Of a stretch of 64,000 nt of DNA, positions 37,368-45,365 are shown in pieces. This stretch comes from Chryseobacterium sp. 52 (GTDB lineage: Bacteria > Bacteroidota > Bacteroidia > Flavobacteriales > Weeksellaceae). The translations under genes were made by a program, and so were the position numbers. The DNA is taken from the NCBI RefSeq assembly GCF_002754245.1, contig NZ_PEEX01000001.1, forward strand, positions 2,026,001 to 2,090,000, in the 5' to 3' direction. Position 1 is the stretch's first letter. Every line of letters begins with the position of its first letter. The notes beneath the pieces were generated by a model. The model did no database searches, was not told the origin of the DNA, and saw only the letters and a list, made by a program, of their open reading frames with translations.

Positions 37368-37466
37368 ATGATAATCAATGGCATGAAAAACAGGAGTTTT
37401 CAGGTAGGACATACTTTAGGACATACCTTAGGGCATACCCTAAGCAATCAAAAAAAGCGTTGTTAA
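37368..37466 (+). other. 12-bp triplication that also encodes a (GHTL)3 peptide
   Basis: TAGGACATACTT, TAGGACATACCT and TAGGGCATACCC lie head to tail at 37405-37440. Because 12 is a multiple of three, the repeat is in frame in a 32-codon frame from ATG 37368 (alternative 37383), which encodes VGHTLGHTLGHTLSNQKKRC before the stop. It may be an operator array, a transpositional enhancer or a real small peptide; substitutions between units are mostly at third codon positions. Confidence 0.5.
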
Positions 37467-37587
37467 GTATAGAGTTTATGCTAAAATAGTTACAAAAATG
37501 CGGGTAAAGTTGTTTTTGGATACCCTATTTTTCACATAGCATTAAATGTAACTATCACATTATCAGAATCGTATTGTTATTGTGTAA

Positions 37588-38361
37588 TTAATAGAGCTGT
37601 TTGCGTTTAATTTCTTGTATTTCCGCTTCTAAATCATTCATCCTGTCGTATATATCTGCTGGATCAGGTAACTGAAAATTGAGATGTAATTTTATTTCCC
37701 AAATTTCCTTGATTGAAGATGGTTCTATATTTTGTGTAGGAAAATTTCTTCTATTATCAGATTTGCAAATTAAATTATTGTATTTTTTGATCCTGTTAGT
37801 ACACCTTTTAATTAATCCATCTTCTATTTCATTTGAAATGATTGCGTATATCTGATTATCTTTTATACCGGTTTCCCAATTGTCAACAAACTGACCAACA
37901 ACATAGCTTTTATTTGGTAATGTTGGAAACATAGAGTTTCCTTCTACTTCAAACATACGGAAAACACCATTATTAAGACCGGGCATACGATATGACGGTA
38001 GTTTTTTAATAAAATTGGGATCATTATACCCTGAAAGATATCCTGCTTTTAAAGTTTGAGGTACCAAAGCTATATTATCCTGACTATGTGAATCAATTGT
38101 TACTATTTGGGGCGTTCTATGAGTAATGTTTGTAGCATATTGTATAGTATCTTTTAGCATTTCGCCCTTTCCTAACAAAAGCCACTCTATACTTAGGTTA
38201 GAGTATTTCTCTATTATGATTGTTAGCTTATCTAACCCTATGTTTTTTGATATACTATTAATATAACCATTTGAGGCTCCGATACTTTCTTCAAAAGTAG
38301 AAGTTGCAATATTTAGAGATTTTATATACTCTTTAATGCGATTTTTAACGCTCATAATCAA
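37588..38361 (-). CDS. Phage repressor, HTH plus S24 peptidase-like domain
   Basis: This 257-residue CI/LexA-type repressor, transcribed leftward against the early operon, should hold the lysogenic state. It has an N-terminal helix-turn-helix (about 10-60, with SNLSIEWLLLGKGEM), the Ala106-Gly107 cleavage-type site in LKAGYLSGY, the catalytic Ser143 in EGNSMFPTL and Lys185 in DGLIKRC. The C-terminus ends in a short coiled coil (NDLEAEIQEIKRKQ). The Ser/Lys pair suggests induction by RecA-stimulated self-cleavage. A start six bases downstream is equally plausible. Confidence 0.9.
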   Translation of the reverse strand: MIMSVKNRIKEYIKSLNIATSTFEESIGASNGYINSISKNIGLDKLTIIIEKYSNLSIEWLLLGKGEMLKDTIQYATNITHRTPQIVTIDSHSQDNIALVPQTLKAGYLSGYNDPNFIKKLPSYRMPGLNNGVFRMFEVEGNSMFPTLPNKSYVVGQFVDNWETGIKDNQIYAIISNEIEDGLIKRCTNRIKKYNNLICKSDNRRNFPTQNIEPSSIKEIWEIKLHLNFQLPDPADIYDRMNDLEAEIQEIKRKQLY

Positions 38362-38457
38362 TCAGTTAAAAAATAATTAGTGAAATACTCTAATTTTTAT
38401 TTGTTTTATTAGAGAAACACTCTATATATTTGTATCAAACAAAGAACAATTTTAACA

Positions 38458-38670
38458 ATGGACAAACGTACAAAAAAAAGAACAAATTACAATGAGGGTA
38501 TCCTCAATGTTTTGAAGGATAAATATGGTTATAGTCTCAATTACATACGAATGTCATTAAGAGGAGACCGTGTAGGAATAATGCCTGATAAAATTATAAA
38601 AGAATATAAGGCTCTTGACTTTGCATCAACAAAAGCCATTGAAGAAACTGCCGAAACTTTAAAACCATGA
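38458..38670 (+). CDS. Small early phage regulator candidate
   Basis: This 70-residue basic protein is the first rightward gene after the repressor, the place of Cro or Ner in other phages. LNVLKDKYGYSLNYIRMSLR resembles a helix-turn-helix, but I do not recognise the family. Its function is inferred from position. Confidence 0.7.
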   Translation: MDKRTKKRTNYNEGILNVLKDKYGYSLNYIRMSLRGDRVGIMPDKIIKEYKALDFASTKAIEETAETLKP

Positions 38671-38674
38671 TATT

Positions 38675-38818
38675 ATGAAAGCAATTCAAAAATTAGTACA
38701 GTTAATAATTAAACGTCGTGTTTCCGGCGTAATTACTCTTTTCTCTCAACCTATTGTTGTTCACGAATGGGTATTATTTGGAAAGTTAATTATTAGAAAA
38801 TCTTTCAAAACTTATTAA
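38675..38818 (+). CDS. 47-residue unknown early protein
   Basis: A small frame between the first early gene and the transposase starts 5 bases after the previous stop, encodes a basic, hydrophobic product (MKAIQKLVQLIIKRRVSG onward) and ends 31 bases before the transposase. Tight packing supports it; no family is recognised. Confidence 0.5.
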   Translation: MKAIQKLVQLIIKRRVSGVITLFSQPIVVHEWVLFGKLIIRKSFKTY

Positions 38819-38849
38819 ACACTCTTTTGAGGTAACATAAACATTCACT

Positions 38850-40898
38850 ATGTATCAATTCTATCAAAATACTTTAACGATACCTGCAAAAGTTCTATAC
38901 GATGATTTAAGTCTAATGACTAAATCTAATTATGATAAATTATGCAGATCAGGTAAACTAAACAGGGTTAGGACTGCCCGCGGTTTAGATAATACAGCCT
39001 TGGTAGAATTCGATAGCATTCCTGAAAGATTTAAGGTTCAGTTAATAAAAAAACAGGGTTTCCCACCAAAGCAAAACACCCAAAATCTAATATTAAACTA
39101 TTACAAAGACGATTACGAAGCTGTAGACTTCTTTGCATATTACCTACTTGACGAGTATAGAACATTATCACCTGAAAAGCAAGACGAATATGTTAAAAAC
39201 GCTCAAATGATTCAGGCTGTTGAGCTTTATGTAAAAGAAACTTTAGCTTTTGTAAGAAGTCGAAACGGAAAACGAGGTTTGACAGAAATTTGGGCAGATG
39301 CAGCAACCGCTGTTACAGACGTAAAAGATCAGATCGGGCACACGCTGCCGAAATCAGCCAGAAGACTTAAAGAAAGGTTGGAAGACTTCAAAAAAGAGGG
39401 TTACTCTTCGTTTGTCTCTGAAAATTTCGGTAACAACAAAGCATCAAAAGTAAAAGATACTCAGCAGGAGGCATTGTTAAGAACTTTATTGAGAGATCAC
39501 AGGACTTTTGATAACGAGCAGATTGCTACAATTTATAACTCGGTTGCAAAACTTCAGCAGTTCCCAGAGTTATCGGCTTCCACTATTGGAAACTACCGAA
39601 AAAAATGGAACCTGCTTGTAATGTCCGGTACAAAAGGAGAAAAAGGATTTAATGATACAATAGGAATGCATATTAAACGAGCCGCTCCTTCTGCACCGCT
39701 TCTTTACTGGACGTTAGACGGTTGGGATTCAGAATTACTGTATCAGAAAATGAGTGTAAACTTAAAAGGTGAAAATACAACTACCTATCACAACAGACTG
39801 ACTATAGTTGTAGTTCTTGATCCATTTATTAAATATCCTGTAGGATATGCGATAGGAACTCATGAAAGCCCGGAACTTATTCAGAATGCCCTTAGAAATG
39901 CAGTAAAACATACTGAAGAGCTTTTCGGACGTAAGCATAAAGTTTTACAAATACAATCCGATAGATACTCAATTAAAAAACTAACGCCTTTTTATGAGAT
40001 GGTATCTAAAAAATTTACCCCAGCTAAGGCGAAAAATTCAAAAGCAAAAGTTATTGAGCCCTGGTTTAAATATTTCAACAAAAATTATTGTCAGCTAGCT
40101 CCGAATTGGAGTGGTCAGGGAGTGAAATCAGCAGTTCAGCCAAATGACGAGTATCTGAACAAAATAAGACACTCTTTTCCTAATGAGGAAGGCTGTGCAA
40201 TGCAGCTTATGAGAATGATTGATATTGAAAGAGAAAAATTAAGAGAAGAATATCTACAGGCATATAAAGAAATGCCACAGGATGCAATAAAATTCGTTTC
40301 TCAGCAAGAGTTTTTACTTCACTTTGGTGAAACAACGGGATTCACAAATAAAGTTAGTCATAACGGTTTGCACGTTGCAATTAATGGAAAAAAATTAGAG
40401 TATGACAGCTTCGATGTGAATTTCAGAATGAATGCACACCTCGACTGGACGATTAAGTTTGACGATGATAATTTACAGGAGGTTTTAGCATACAGTGAAG
40501 AGAAAAATATAAGCTTTATGCTTACTCAGAAATATGTACAGCCAATGGCGCTTTATGACCGGAAAGAAGGTGACAGCGACGAACTGAAAAAAGTTTTTGA
40601 TTTCAACAAAGAAACGAAAACCCTCGTATTGGAAACCCAGGCAGAAGACATCAAAGAAGTTAATCAGATGTTTATCCAAAATCCTGAGCTAAACAATACT
40701 CTCGCAAAAATGCTGATTGTCGACAGCAAAGGACAGCATAAGGATCAACGTAACTCAAAAAGACTGGAACCCGCACGCAAACTCTTGGAAAAACAGGAGA
40801 AAAAAGAAAAAATCAAAGACCAGCAAACTTGGGACGACGAACAAATGGAATATTTAGCAAATAAAATGGACTTCACAAAATTTTTAGAAAATGACTAA
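38850..40898 (+). CDS. MuA-like DDE transposase
   Basis: This 682-residue transposase catalyses phage integration and replicative transposition. It has an N-terminal DNA-binding region, then the RNase H-fold core with Asp290 in LLYWTLDGWD, Asp371 in QIQSDRY and Glu403 in KVIEPWF, the expected DDE order and spacing. A beta-barrel domain and a Lys-rich C-terminal tail, probably the partner contact for the MuB-like ATPase, follow. It overlaps the next gene by 8 bases. It probably acts on the short repeats at the left end. Confidence 0.95.
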   Translation: MYQFYQNTLTIPAKVLYDDLSLMTKSNYDKLCRSGKLNRVRTARGLDNTALVEFDSIPERFKVQLIKKQGFPPKQNTQNLILNYYKDDYEAVDFFAYYLLDEYRTLSPEKQDEYVKNAQMIQAVELYVKETLAFVRSRNGKRGLTEIWADAATAVTDVKDQIGHTLPKSARRLKERLEDFKKEGYSSFVSENFGNNKASKVKDTQQEALLRTLLRDHRTFDNEQIATIYNSVAKLQQFPELSASTIGNYRKKWNLLVMSGTKGEKGFNDTIGMHIKRAAPSAPLLYWTLDGWDSELLYQKMSVNLKGENTTTYHNRLTIVVVLDPFIKYPVGYAIGTHESPELIQNALRNAVKHTEELFGRKHKVLQIQSDRYSIKKLTPFYEMVSKKFTPAKAKNSKAKVIEPWFKYFNKNYCQLAPNWSGQGVKSAVQPNDEYLNKIRHSFPNEEGCAMQLMRMIDIEREKLREEYLQAYKEMPQDAIKFVSQQEFLLHFGETTGFTNKVSHNGLHVAINGKKLEYDSFDVNFRMNAHLDWTIKFDDDNLQEVLAYSEEKNISFMLTQKYVQPMALYDRKEGDSDELKKVFDFNKETKTLVLETQAEDIKEVNQMFIQNPELNNTLAKMLIVDSKGQHKDQRNSKRLEPARKLLEKQEKKEKIKDQQTWDDEQMEYLANKMDFTKFLEND

Positions 40899-41838
40899 AA
40901 CTATAAAAGACAATATAATCACGGCACTTGAACAGTGGCTAAAAGATAATGAATATTCGGCTAACGAATTCGCTGCAAAATCCGGCGTTCCGAGTAATTA
41001 TCTATCCTATATGAGACGTAATATTTATATCATCAATTCTACCGGAAAGGACGTAGAAATTGACGATAAATATTTCAGAATGATTTGCGAAGCGATCGAC
41101 TTTGATCCGGACAATAAAATAGCATGGACGCCAAGACAGACACCGCAATTAATGCAAATGATCACTTACCTGACTGATGCGAAAAAATTTGGCTATACAA
41201 ATATTATCATCGGAGATACAGGAACAGGGAAAACCTATAGTACTGATCTTTTTATCAAAGAAAACCCGAAAGATACCTTTAAAATTACCGTGGGATCTCT
41301 TGATACAATCAATGACCTACTGGATAAAATAGGAATCGCAATGAGAATGCCTTTGGCGGGTTCCCCTTCAAAAAAATTGAGGGTGATCGTTAAGGAAATG
41401 ACCAAATTAAAACTTGACGGTAGAAACCCGATGATTATTTGGGATGAATCGGAGTATTTGAAACAAGCTACACTTTGCAACATCAAAGAGCTACACGATA
41501 ACCTTTACGGAAAATGCGCTCTTATCATGATCGGAACCAACCAGCTTTTAACGAAAATTGAAAAGCTTAAAAATAAAAACGCTGCCGGAATGCCACAATT
41601 TTACAGAAGAGTAAAGTACGGGATCCGAGAATTAAAACCTATTGATACACGATTTAAAGAGTTTTTAACAAGCATTGTAGACCGTGATTTAAAAAGGTTT
41701 CTACAGGCAGAATGTGAAAACTACGGAGAGTTACACGATGCGCTTTTACCTGCGATGCGTGAAGCTGAGAGACTTAATGAGCCATTAACTGAGAATTTAG
41801 TAAGAAAAGTTCTCGCATTACCAAAAATGACAGCATGA
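40891..41838 (+). CDS. MuB-like target-selection AAA ATPase
   Basis: This 315-residue ATPase has an N-terminal helix-turn-helix (ANEFAAKSGVPSNYLSYMRR, about 24-43), Walker A GDTGTGKT (108-115) and Walker B MIIWDESE (Asp185, Glu186). In Mu, the B protein coats target DNA, stimulates the transposase and gives target immunity. Gene order A-B and the overlap with the transposase gene support the same role. It overlaps the following ATPase gene by 4 bases. Confidence 0.92.
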   Translation: MTKTIKDNIITALEQWLKDNEYSANEFAAKSGVPSNYLSYMRRNIYIINSTGKDVEIDDKYFRMICEAIDFDPDNKIAWTPRQTPQLMQMITYLTDAKKFGYTNIIIGDTGTGKTYSTDLFIKENPKDTFKITVGSLDTINDLLDKIGIAMRMPLAGSPSKKLRVIVKEMTKLKLDGRNPMIIWDESEYLKQATLCNIKELHDNLYGKCALIMIGTNQLLTKIEKLKNKNAAGMPQFYRRVKYGIRELKPIDTRFKEFLTSIVDRDLKRFLQAECENYGELHDALLPAMREAERLNEPLTENLVRKVLALPKMTA

Positions 41839-42458
41839 AAAAAGCCATTTCGTCAACAGACCTACTAGCAAAAAATTATGATCTGATAAAATGGGAAGGC
41901 GAATGGTACGACAATTTCGATGAACCCGAAGCCTCCGGTTCTTGGTTCATAAGCGGGCACTCCGGAAACGGTAAAACCTCTTTTATGTTGGAACTCGCTA
42001 AAGAATTATCACAATTTGACAGAGTGCTTTTCAACTCCTTAGAAGAGGGCACGTCGAGAACAATGCAGAAAGCTTGGCGCAGACATAATGTTTCGGATTG
42101 TGGTCGTAAAATACAGCTCATTAAAGAAAAATACGAAGATTTAAAAATCAGGCTAAATAAACGTAAATCTCCCCGCTTTATTATTACAGACAGTTGGCAA
42201 TATACAGGAATGACATTCGAGCAGTATTTGGACCTGAAAGAAACATTTCCCGATAAGCTTTTCATATGGAATAGTCAAATGGATGGAAGCAAGCCACTCG
42301 GAAAAACAGCCATCCGAATCCAATACGATGCCGATCTAAAAATTTGGATAGAAGGTTTCAAAGCATTTTCAAAAGGTCGTTATCTCGGTAAATTTTATGC
42401 AGACGGGCTTACAATTTGGGATGAAGGTGCTCAGAAATATTGGTCAAAAACAGGATAA
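41835..42458 (+). CDS. Second phage P-loop ATPase
   Basis: This 207-residue protein has Walker A SGHSGNGKTS near residues 40-49, a Walker B-like RFIITDSWQYTG near 114-125, and a RecA/DnaB-like layout without the HTH seen in the MuB-like protein. It overlaps the MuB-like gene by 4 bases, so the two are probably translationally coupled. Mu has no direct counterpart; a role in replication or remodelling of the transpososome is a guess. Confidence 0.8.
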   Translation: MKKAISSTDLLAKNYDLIKWEGEWYDNFDEPEASGSWFISGHSGNGKTSFMLELAKELSQFDRVLFNSLEEGTSRTMQKAWRRHNVSDCGRKIQLIKEKYEDLKIRLNKRKSPRFIITDSWQYTGMTFEQYLDLKETFPDKLFIWNSQMDGSKPLGKTAIRIQYDADLKIWIEGFKAFSKGRYLGKFYADGLTIWDEGAQKYWSKTG

Positions 42459-42761
42459 ATGATGGAAAAAGAACTATTAAAAAAAATCCTACAGCTTGAT
42501 AGTATTATCGGGTTTTTAAATTGGATAGACAGGGTTACAATCCATCATTACAATGGAAATGAACCAGAATTATCACCGAAAGTTTTAGCAGCCTATAAAT
42601 GGATTGTAAAAGAGAATTGGGAATCTCCACAAAGAAAATACGGACACGATAGAGTTTTATACTTCTATGATCATGATTCTGAACAATGGCTGCCGGATGA
42701 ATACTATTTGAAACTATTCCCGGAATACAAACAAGAATTAACAAAACTTAAATATTTATAA
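42459..42761 (+). CDS. Unknown early phage protein
   Basis: I do not recognise this 100-residue product. It starts immediately after the preceding stop and is followed one base later by the next gene. Tryptophan and aromatic residues are common (FLNWIDRVTIHHYNG), and no signal peptide or membrane segment is seen. Confidence 0.7.
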   Translation: MMEKELLKKILQLDSIIGFLNWIDRVTIHHYNGNEPELSPKVLAAYKWIVKENWESPQRKYGHDRVLYFYDHDSEQWLPDEYYLKLFPEYKQELTKLKYL

Positions 42762-42762
42762 A

Positions 42763-42975
42763 ATGAGCAACAAAATCAATGAATTAGCAGACAGTATTTA
42801 TAAAACGATTCTCGAAAGCGGCGCAACGGGAAAGATATCAGATTTACTTGCAGGCTTTGCTGATCTGAAAAGTGTATTGAAATCAGAACTTGAAAAAGAA
42901 TACACAAGAGGGTATCATACTGCAAAAAATGAAATTAAAATAAATAAAACTCTCAAACAACAAAACGAAAATTAG
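42763..42975 (+). CDS. Unknown small early phage protein
   Basis: This is a 70-residue, mostly helical, charged product (MSNKINELADSIYKTI onward), tightly packed between neighbours. No family is recognised. Confidence 0.65.
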   Translation: MSNKINELADSIYKTILESGATGKISDLLAGFADLKSVLKSELEKEYTRGYHTAKNEIKINKTLKQQNEN

Positions 42976-42976
42976 T

Positions 42977-43159
42977 ATGAAAACTAAAACGGTGATAGAA
43001 TTATCAAAAGAAGATTTGAAAAAGATTTTGTGTGAACACTTCAATTTTCAATTTCCCACTGCGGTATTGATAATTAATGTAGTAAAAGGTTCGGCACCTT
43101 TCGAATCAGATTATACTGAAATTAAACTTGAAGCCGAAATAAAAGACCACGATGAGTAA
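42977..43159 (+). CDS. Unknown small early phage protein
   Basis: This 60-residue product begins one base after the previous stop and overlaps the next small frame by 8 bases. It is acidic, without membrane segments, and unrecognised. Confidence 0.6.
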   Translation: MKTKTVIELSKEDLKKILCEHFNFQFPTAVLIINVVKGSAPFESDYTEIKLEAEIKDHDE

Positions 43160-43325
43160 CGAAATGTTTCCCCTAACATCCGAAGAGCTCGAAGAAATTA
43201 TCAGAGGTCTGAAGGCAAGATTAGAAGACGACAGTTATCAGGAAGAGTGGGTTAAAATCCATGATGAGCTGATGATCAAAGAAAAACAACTAAAAGAATT
43301 AATACTGCAAAACAACATATTATGA
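43152..43325 (+). CDS. 57-residue unknown early protein
   Basis: The frame starts MSNEMFPLTSEELEEIIRGL and is a charged helical product. It overlaps both neighbours (8 bases upstream, ATGA 4 bases downstream), the pattern expected of translationally coupled phage genes. Its function is unknown. Confidence 0.6.
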   Translation: MSNEMFPLTSEELEEIIRGLKARLEDDSYQEEWVKIHDELMIKEKQLKELILQNNIL

Positions 43326-43987
43326 CTGAAATATTACTTTCCGCACTCTCTCCGGAAGAAAAAAAAGAACTAAAAAAACAATTGAGAGACGACGAGATCG
43401 CCGAAAAGGAGGCAAAACAAAAAAATAAAGAATCTCTTAAAGTTTTAGAAAATGAAGTTGCTTTAAAGCACGTTGACTACTTCATTTTCAACCGTAATGA
43501 TATCGAAAAAGGAATTATTGAGCTTTTTAAAGATTTGGAGCCGATCATTGATTCTCGTTGTGAAGTCTACGGAAATAAAAAAAGAGAACAGGACACCCAC
43601 ACATTAACGCTAGACGATGGTTCTGCAAGCATCCGCACCGGATGGAACGTAAAACCGTCATTTAATGGGACTGAAAGCGAAGGACTTGTAAAAATCAAAG
43701 AATTCATGTCTTCCCTTGCCGGAGATTCCGAGAATGAAAAACTATTAATGGACTTCTTGAATATCGCTCTAAAAACCGACAATCAGGGCAATTATAACCC
43801 TAAAAAAGTAAGAGAGCTTAACACCATGAAGGATAAGGCAAAAAGTGATCTTTTTAACGAAGGAATGGATATCGTGAACAAAGCGATTATTGATATCAGG
43901 ACCTCCCGTTTTGTCAGAGGTTACAAAATGGTTGACTTCGGAAACGGAATTGCAAAGCGTGTAAACTTTAATTTTTCCATTGACTAA
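43322..43987 (+). CDS. DUF3164-like phage protein
   Basis: This 221-residue protein has the layout of DUF3164, a family of early Mu-like phage proteins of unknown role. It has a Lys/Glu-rich helical N-terminus, THTLTLDDGSASIRTGW matching the family's strand region, and the conserved block DNQGNYNPKKVREL followed by IIDIRTSRFVRGYKMV. Gene order after transposase, ATPase and small genes matches other Mu-like phages. Confidence 0.75.
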   Translation: MTEILLSALSPEEKKELKKQLRDDEIAEKEAKQKNKESLKVLENEVALKHVDYFIFNRNDIEKGIIELFKDLEPIIDSRCEVYGNKKREQDTHTLTLDDGSASIRTGWNVKPSFNGTESEGLVKIKEFMSSLAGDSENEKLLMDFLNIALKTDNQGNYNPKKVRELNTMKDKAKSDLFNEGMDIVNKAIIDIRTSRFVRGYKMVDFGNGIAKRVNFNFSID

Positions 43988-44119
43988 ATGAAAGATACAG
44001 ATTTTGAATTCATGGCAGGACTTGCAACCATCTGCTTTATGGGAGGCTTTTTATTAGGAGTTCTGATTACGGCAATTATTACATCAAAAAGTTTTAAGAA
44101 TAATAAAAAACAATTTTAA
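43988..44119 (+). CDS. 43-residue membrane protein
   Basis: The start codon abuts the previous stop. The product has one long transmembrane segment (LATICFMGGFLLGVLITAII) and a Lys/Asn-rich tail. It may be a small phage membrane protein affecting the host envelope; no family is recognised. Confidence 0.6.
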   Translation: MKDTDFEFMAGLATICFMGGFLLGVLITAIITSKSFKNNKKQF

Positions 44120-44129
44120 AATCAACATT

Positions 44130-44429
44130 ATGACAACAGAATTAATAGAAACCGCAGCAAATGCTCACGCAAAGGAGGTTTTAGGCGAAGAGCAATTCAA
44201 TGACCCAACATTCGAAACCGCAAAAGATTCAATTATAGATGATTTTAAGGCAGGTGTTGAGTGGTGTAAAGAGCAAAACGGAAAAGATTTGGTTTCGTTT
44301 GGCAACTATCTTCTATCGAAAAAAAGAAGAGAAAGTTTACAGTATGATGAAGGAGTGAGAGGAATTCCAAATTTAGGAGTCGTATACGATGCTGATTTAG
44401 AAAACTGGAAACAATCTTTAAACCACTAA
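44130..44429 (+). CDS. Unknown early phage protein
   Basis: This 99-residue acidic product carries FKAGVEWCKEQ and FGNYLLSKKRRES, blocks I recall from short Bacteroidetes phage proteins of unknown function. The gene ends 12 bases before the tRNA-like RNA. Confidence 0.7.
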   Translation: MTTELIETAANAHAKEVLGEEQFNDPTFETAKDSIIDDFKAGVEWCKEQNGKDLVSFGNYLLSKKRRESLQYDEGVRGIPNLGVVYDADLENWKQSLNH

Positions 44430-44441
44430 AAAATAAGGTTA

Positions 44442-44557
44442 TCCCCTGTGGCGAAATTGGTAAATGCGCCTGACATGAGCAGGCAGATGTAGTGGGTTCA
44501 AGACCCTTAACCGACTGGATAGGCTACACAATACAGGTTCGATTCCTGTCAGGGGAG
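44442..44557 (+). tRNA. tRNA-like gene with oversized variable region, Leu(GAG)-like
   Basis: A 7-bp acceptor stem, TCCCCTG (44442-44448) with CAGGGGA (44550-44556), and a perfect T-arm, ACAGG-TTCGATT-CCTGT (44533-44549), are present. A D-arm GCG...CGC has the loop motif TTGGTAAA. The anticodon arm is ambiguous. CTGAC-ATGAGCA-GGCAG gives U33 and anticodon GAG (Leu) with one stem mismatch; GCCTG/CAGGC is a perfect stem but lacks U33. About 48 bases separate this arm from the T-stem, far more than a normal long variable arm. They fold as TGTAG/CTACA around a second T-arm-like hairpin GGG-TTCAAGA-CCC. It sits exactly between two genes. Confidence 0.6.
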
Positions 44558-44570
44558 CAAATAGAAAAAG

Positions 44571-45365
44571 ATGGAAAAACAATTAGTTTTAGGATCATTA
44601 TTCAGTGGTGTTGGAGGCTTTGAGTTAGGAGCTGAAATGAGCGGAATTACTACTCTTTGGAACTGTGAATTTGAAGAACATAACAGATTAATTCTTAAAA
44701 AAAACTATCCCGATACAAAGCAATATCATGATGTAAGAACAATGGCATTTCCTGAATATGTAGACATCATCTGTGGAGGGTTTCCCTGTCAGGATTTAAG
44801 TATAGCAAACGTATCAAATAAAGAAATTTGGAAAGATGGAAAAGTTGAAGGAATCAAAGGTGAAAGATCGGGACTATGGTCTGAAATGTGGCGAATTTGT
44901 GGGGAGGTTAGACCCAAATACATACTCATTGAAAACAGCCCAATGCTCCTTATTCGAGGATTCGAGCAAGTCCTTTGCGATCTTTCCGAAATCGGGTATG
45001 TGTGTGAATGGGAATGTTTTTACGCTTCGCAGTTTGGATTCAATCATAAGAGAGAACGTTTCTTTGGTATTGCCTACCCCGGCGAAGTCCGACGGTTTAA
45101 TAATAATGCGGTCTTTAGAGAGCTTCACGAAGTATTACCAAAACAAACACCAAGACAAAACCCTTTATCAATGCCAATTAAACGGTTTAACAGCCGATCA
45201 GACTTTGAATCTGTACGAATGGATGATGGGTTTTCCAAAGAATTGGACAAAAGAAGAATTGAAATGATGGGAAACGCAGTAATTCCCGATATCGCTCATT
45301 ATTTATTTGAATGCATAAAAATTCATTATAACAATACTAAAAATTATAAAATATGGCAACACTAA
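44571..45365 (+). CDS. Cytosine-C5 DNA methyltransferase
   Basis: This 264-residue phage methyltransferase is probably for modification against host restriction. It has motif I LFSGVGGFELGAE (10-22), motif IV GGFPCQDLS with catalytic Cys73, motif VI ENSP (121-124), motif VIII QFGFNHKRERFF (154-165) and the C-terminal motif X-like MMGNAVIPDIAHYLFECI. The target-recognition region between VIII and X is only about 60 residues. It begins 14 bases after the tRNA-like gene. A second, conserved-looking frame lies wholly inside its 3' half. Confidence 0.94.
   Translation: MEKQLVLGSLFSGVGGFELGAEMSGITTLWNCEFEEHNRLILKKNYPDTKQYHDVRTMAFPEYVDIICGGFPCQDLSIANVSNKEIWKDGKVEGIKGERSGLWSEMWRICGEVRPKYILIENSPMLLIRGFEQVLCDLSEIGYVCEWECFYASQFGFNHKRERFFGIAYPGEVRRFNNNAVFRELHEVLPKQTPRQNPLSMPIKRFNSRSDFESVRMDDGFSKELDKRRIEMMGNAVIPDIAHYLFECIKIHYNNTKNYKIWQH
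44836..45267 (+). CDS. Overlapping gene in another frame inside the methyltransferase
   Basis: This 143-codon frame is offset +1 from the methyltransferase and lies wholly inside it. Its product shows an ordered set of blocks I recall as conserved in phage proteins linked to cytosine methylases: TYSLKTAQCSLFED, FPKSGMCVNGNVF, SLVLPTPAKSDGL and the C-terminal LNLYEWMMGFPKNWTKEEL. The methyltransferase frame over the same bases encodes motifs VI, VIII and X, so both look selected. This is not a frameshift error, since each frame is intact. The function of the inner protein is unknown. Confidence 0.7.
   Translation: MEKLKESKVKDRDYGLKCGEFVGRLDPNTYSLKTAQCSLFEDSSKSFAIFPKSGMCVNGNVFTLRSLDSIIRENVSLVLPTPAKSDGLIIMRSLESFTKYYQNKHQDKTLYQCQLNGLTADQTLNLYEWMMGFPKNWTKEELK

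Noticed and set aside
44571..45365. Reading the overlapping frames of the methyltransferase as a frameshift or pseudogene
   Set aside because: The 264-residue frame is complete with motifs I to X in order, so the second frame is additional and not a continuation.
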